Shown here in pieces: positions 25,572-26,243 of a stretch of 26,243 nucleotides of DNA (the stretch's first letter is position 1; the number at the start of each line of letters is the position of its first letter). A program made the position numbers and the translations under genes. Location: positions 1 to 26,243 of the forward strand of contig CBFIHE010000030.1 in the NCBI GenBank assembly GCA_965662345.1, written 5' to 3'. The notes under the pieces were generated by a model. The model did no database searches. It was not told the origin of the DNA and saw only the letters and a list, made by a program, of their open reading frames with translations. This stretch comes from UBA6049 sp965662345. Its GTDB lineage: Bacteria; Bacteroidota; Bacteroidia; Flavobacteriales_G; Salibacteraceae.

Positions 25572-26243
25572 ATGACTAGCCGATATTTACATATCATATC
25601 CTTACTGCTTGCGCTCTTTATCTCTACACAAACAAGAGCGCAGAAAGAGTATTCCATTTGGTATTTTGGAGGTCAATCAGGGTTAGATTTTAGCTCTGGA
25701 ACAGCTACTGCGCTTACAAATAGTGCCATGGTAACAAGCTTTGGCTCAGCCAGCATGTGCGATGAATTCGGCAATTTACTTTTTTACTCCGATGGGTTAT
25801 CTGTATGGGACAGCACGCACCAAATAATGCCGAACGGTACGGGGATGTTTTTTATCGGAGCTGCAACAGATGGTGTTATGGCTGTGAAAGATCCTGGGAA
25901 TAGTAATCGGTACTATTTATTTCACATTGGCGTTTCTCCTGCATACCCCGGAGTTTACTCCTTTTTCTACAGCATTATAGACATGACAGCCAATAATGGG
26001 TTGGGGGATGTTGTGTTGAAGAATCAGTTTATTCGAACGGATATAAGCGGCAGGCAAGTAGCTGTTAAGCATTCTGATAATTTGAGTATTTGGATTCTTG
26101 GTATGGATGAATCTTTAATTAACCCTAATCCAGACTTTTTTGCCTACCGCCTTACTCAATATGGGTTAAGTTCTACCCCGGTATTGAGTCCGGGACCTAC
26201 TAACTATACAGGGAATGCAGCAACAAAAGGACAAATGAAATAT
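25572..26243 (+). CDS. Secreted WYFG-type protein, likely T9SS cargo, 3' end outside window
   Basis: The frame starts at ATG 25572 and is open to the right edge (224 codons). Residues about 1-24 form a signal peptide ending TRAQ. The mature N-terminus SIWYFGGQSGLDFSSG, followed by CDEFGNLLFYSDGLSVWDST and HQIMPNGTGM, is the typical opening of a large Bacteroidota family of secreted proteins that end in a T9SS type B sorting domain and are often called gliding-motility-associated. The repeat-like WYFG...LDF and NLLFY(T/S)DG(V/L)SVW blades suggest a beta-propeller. Its C-terminal sorting domain is not in the window, so the secretion route is inferred from family resemblance. It follows the terminator at 25511-25547 and should have its own promoter, which I could not identify. 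Confidence 0.82.
   Translation, partial: MTSRYLHIISLLLALFISTQTRAQKEYSIWYFGGQSGLDFSSGTATALTNSAMVTSFGSASMCDEFGNLLFYSDGLSVWDSTHQIMPNGTGMFFIGAATDGVMAVKDPGNSNRYYLFHIGVSPAYPGVYSFFYSIIDMTANNGLGDVVLKNQFIRTDISGRQVAVKHSDNLSIWILGMDESLINPNPDFFAYRLTQYGLSSTPVLSPGPTNYTGNAATKGQMKY

Overview
The window looks like chromosomal DNA of a Bacteroidota member, most likely of the Flavobacteriales. The evidence is lineage-typical content: type IX secretion cargo with C-terminal sorting domains, a PNGase F-like secreted protein, a fused OlsF-type ornithine lipid synthase, the ExbB / small membrane protein / ExbD / ExbD cluster, TPR-fused HisKA_3 histidine kinases, and several -7 boxes of the TAnnTTTG type. Base composition is moderately AT-rich throughout and I see no mobile element, prophage or CRISPR array.

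Layout, left to right. (1) 1-863, minus: the N-terminal part of a secreted PNGase F-like protein that runs off the left edge. (2) 1012-2553, plus: a propionyl-CoA-type carboxyltransferase. (3) 2626-7194, plus: a decayed signalling locus with two paralogous TPR-transmembrane-histidine kinase genes and a NarL/LuxR-type response regulator. It carries one frameshift, four in-frame stops and an internal deletion that fuses the second kinase to the regulator. (4) 7258-9602: a secreted thioredoxin-fold protein, a tiny proline-rich membrane protein on the minus strand, and purD. (5) 9676-11591: two small-family membrane proteins (resembling DUF6341 and DUF6427) and purQ. (6) 11631-15396: a tightly packed unit of a TatD-family nuclease, a type I asparaginase and a TMTC-like membrane protein with TPRs, joined by 1-nt stop/start overlaps. 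(7) 15544-15630: tRNA-Ser(GGA), followed by a four-gene ExbB/ExbD cluster to 18015. (8) 18073-23198, minus: olsF, comEC and a SpoIID-like gene in one direction. (9) 23238-23695: a gene-free stretch with two strong hairpins. (10) 23696-26243: a frameshifted T9SS cargo gene and the start of a second secreted protein.

Functionally, most of the window is housekeeping: purine biosynthesis (purD, purQ), envelope energisation (ExbB/ExbD), membrane lipid synthesis (OlsF), DNA uptake (ComEC), envelope-associated peptidoglycan activity (SpoIID-like) and acyl-CoA metabolism. Three stretches stand out. The signalling locus is ruined while all its neighbours are intact. The gene-free stretch left of 23696 holds unexplained RNA- or DNA-level structure. 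The left-edge PNGase F homologue keeps two of three key acidic residues but appears to have lost the third. Strong hairpin terminators sit between all three convergent gene pairs in the 7.9-18.1 kb section.
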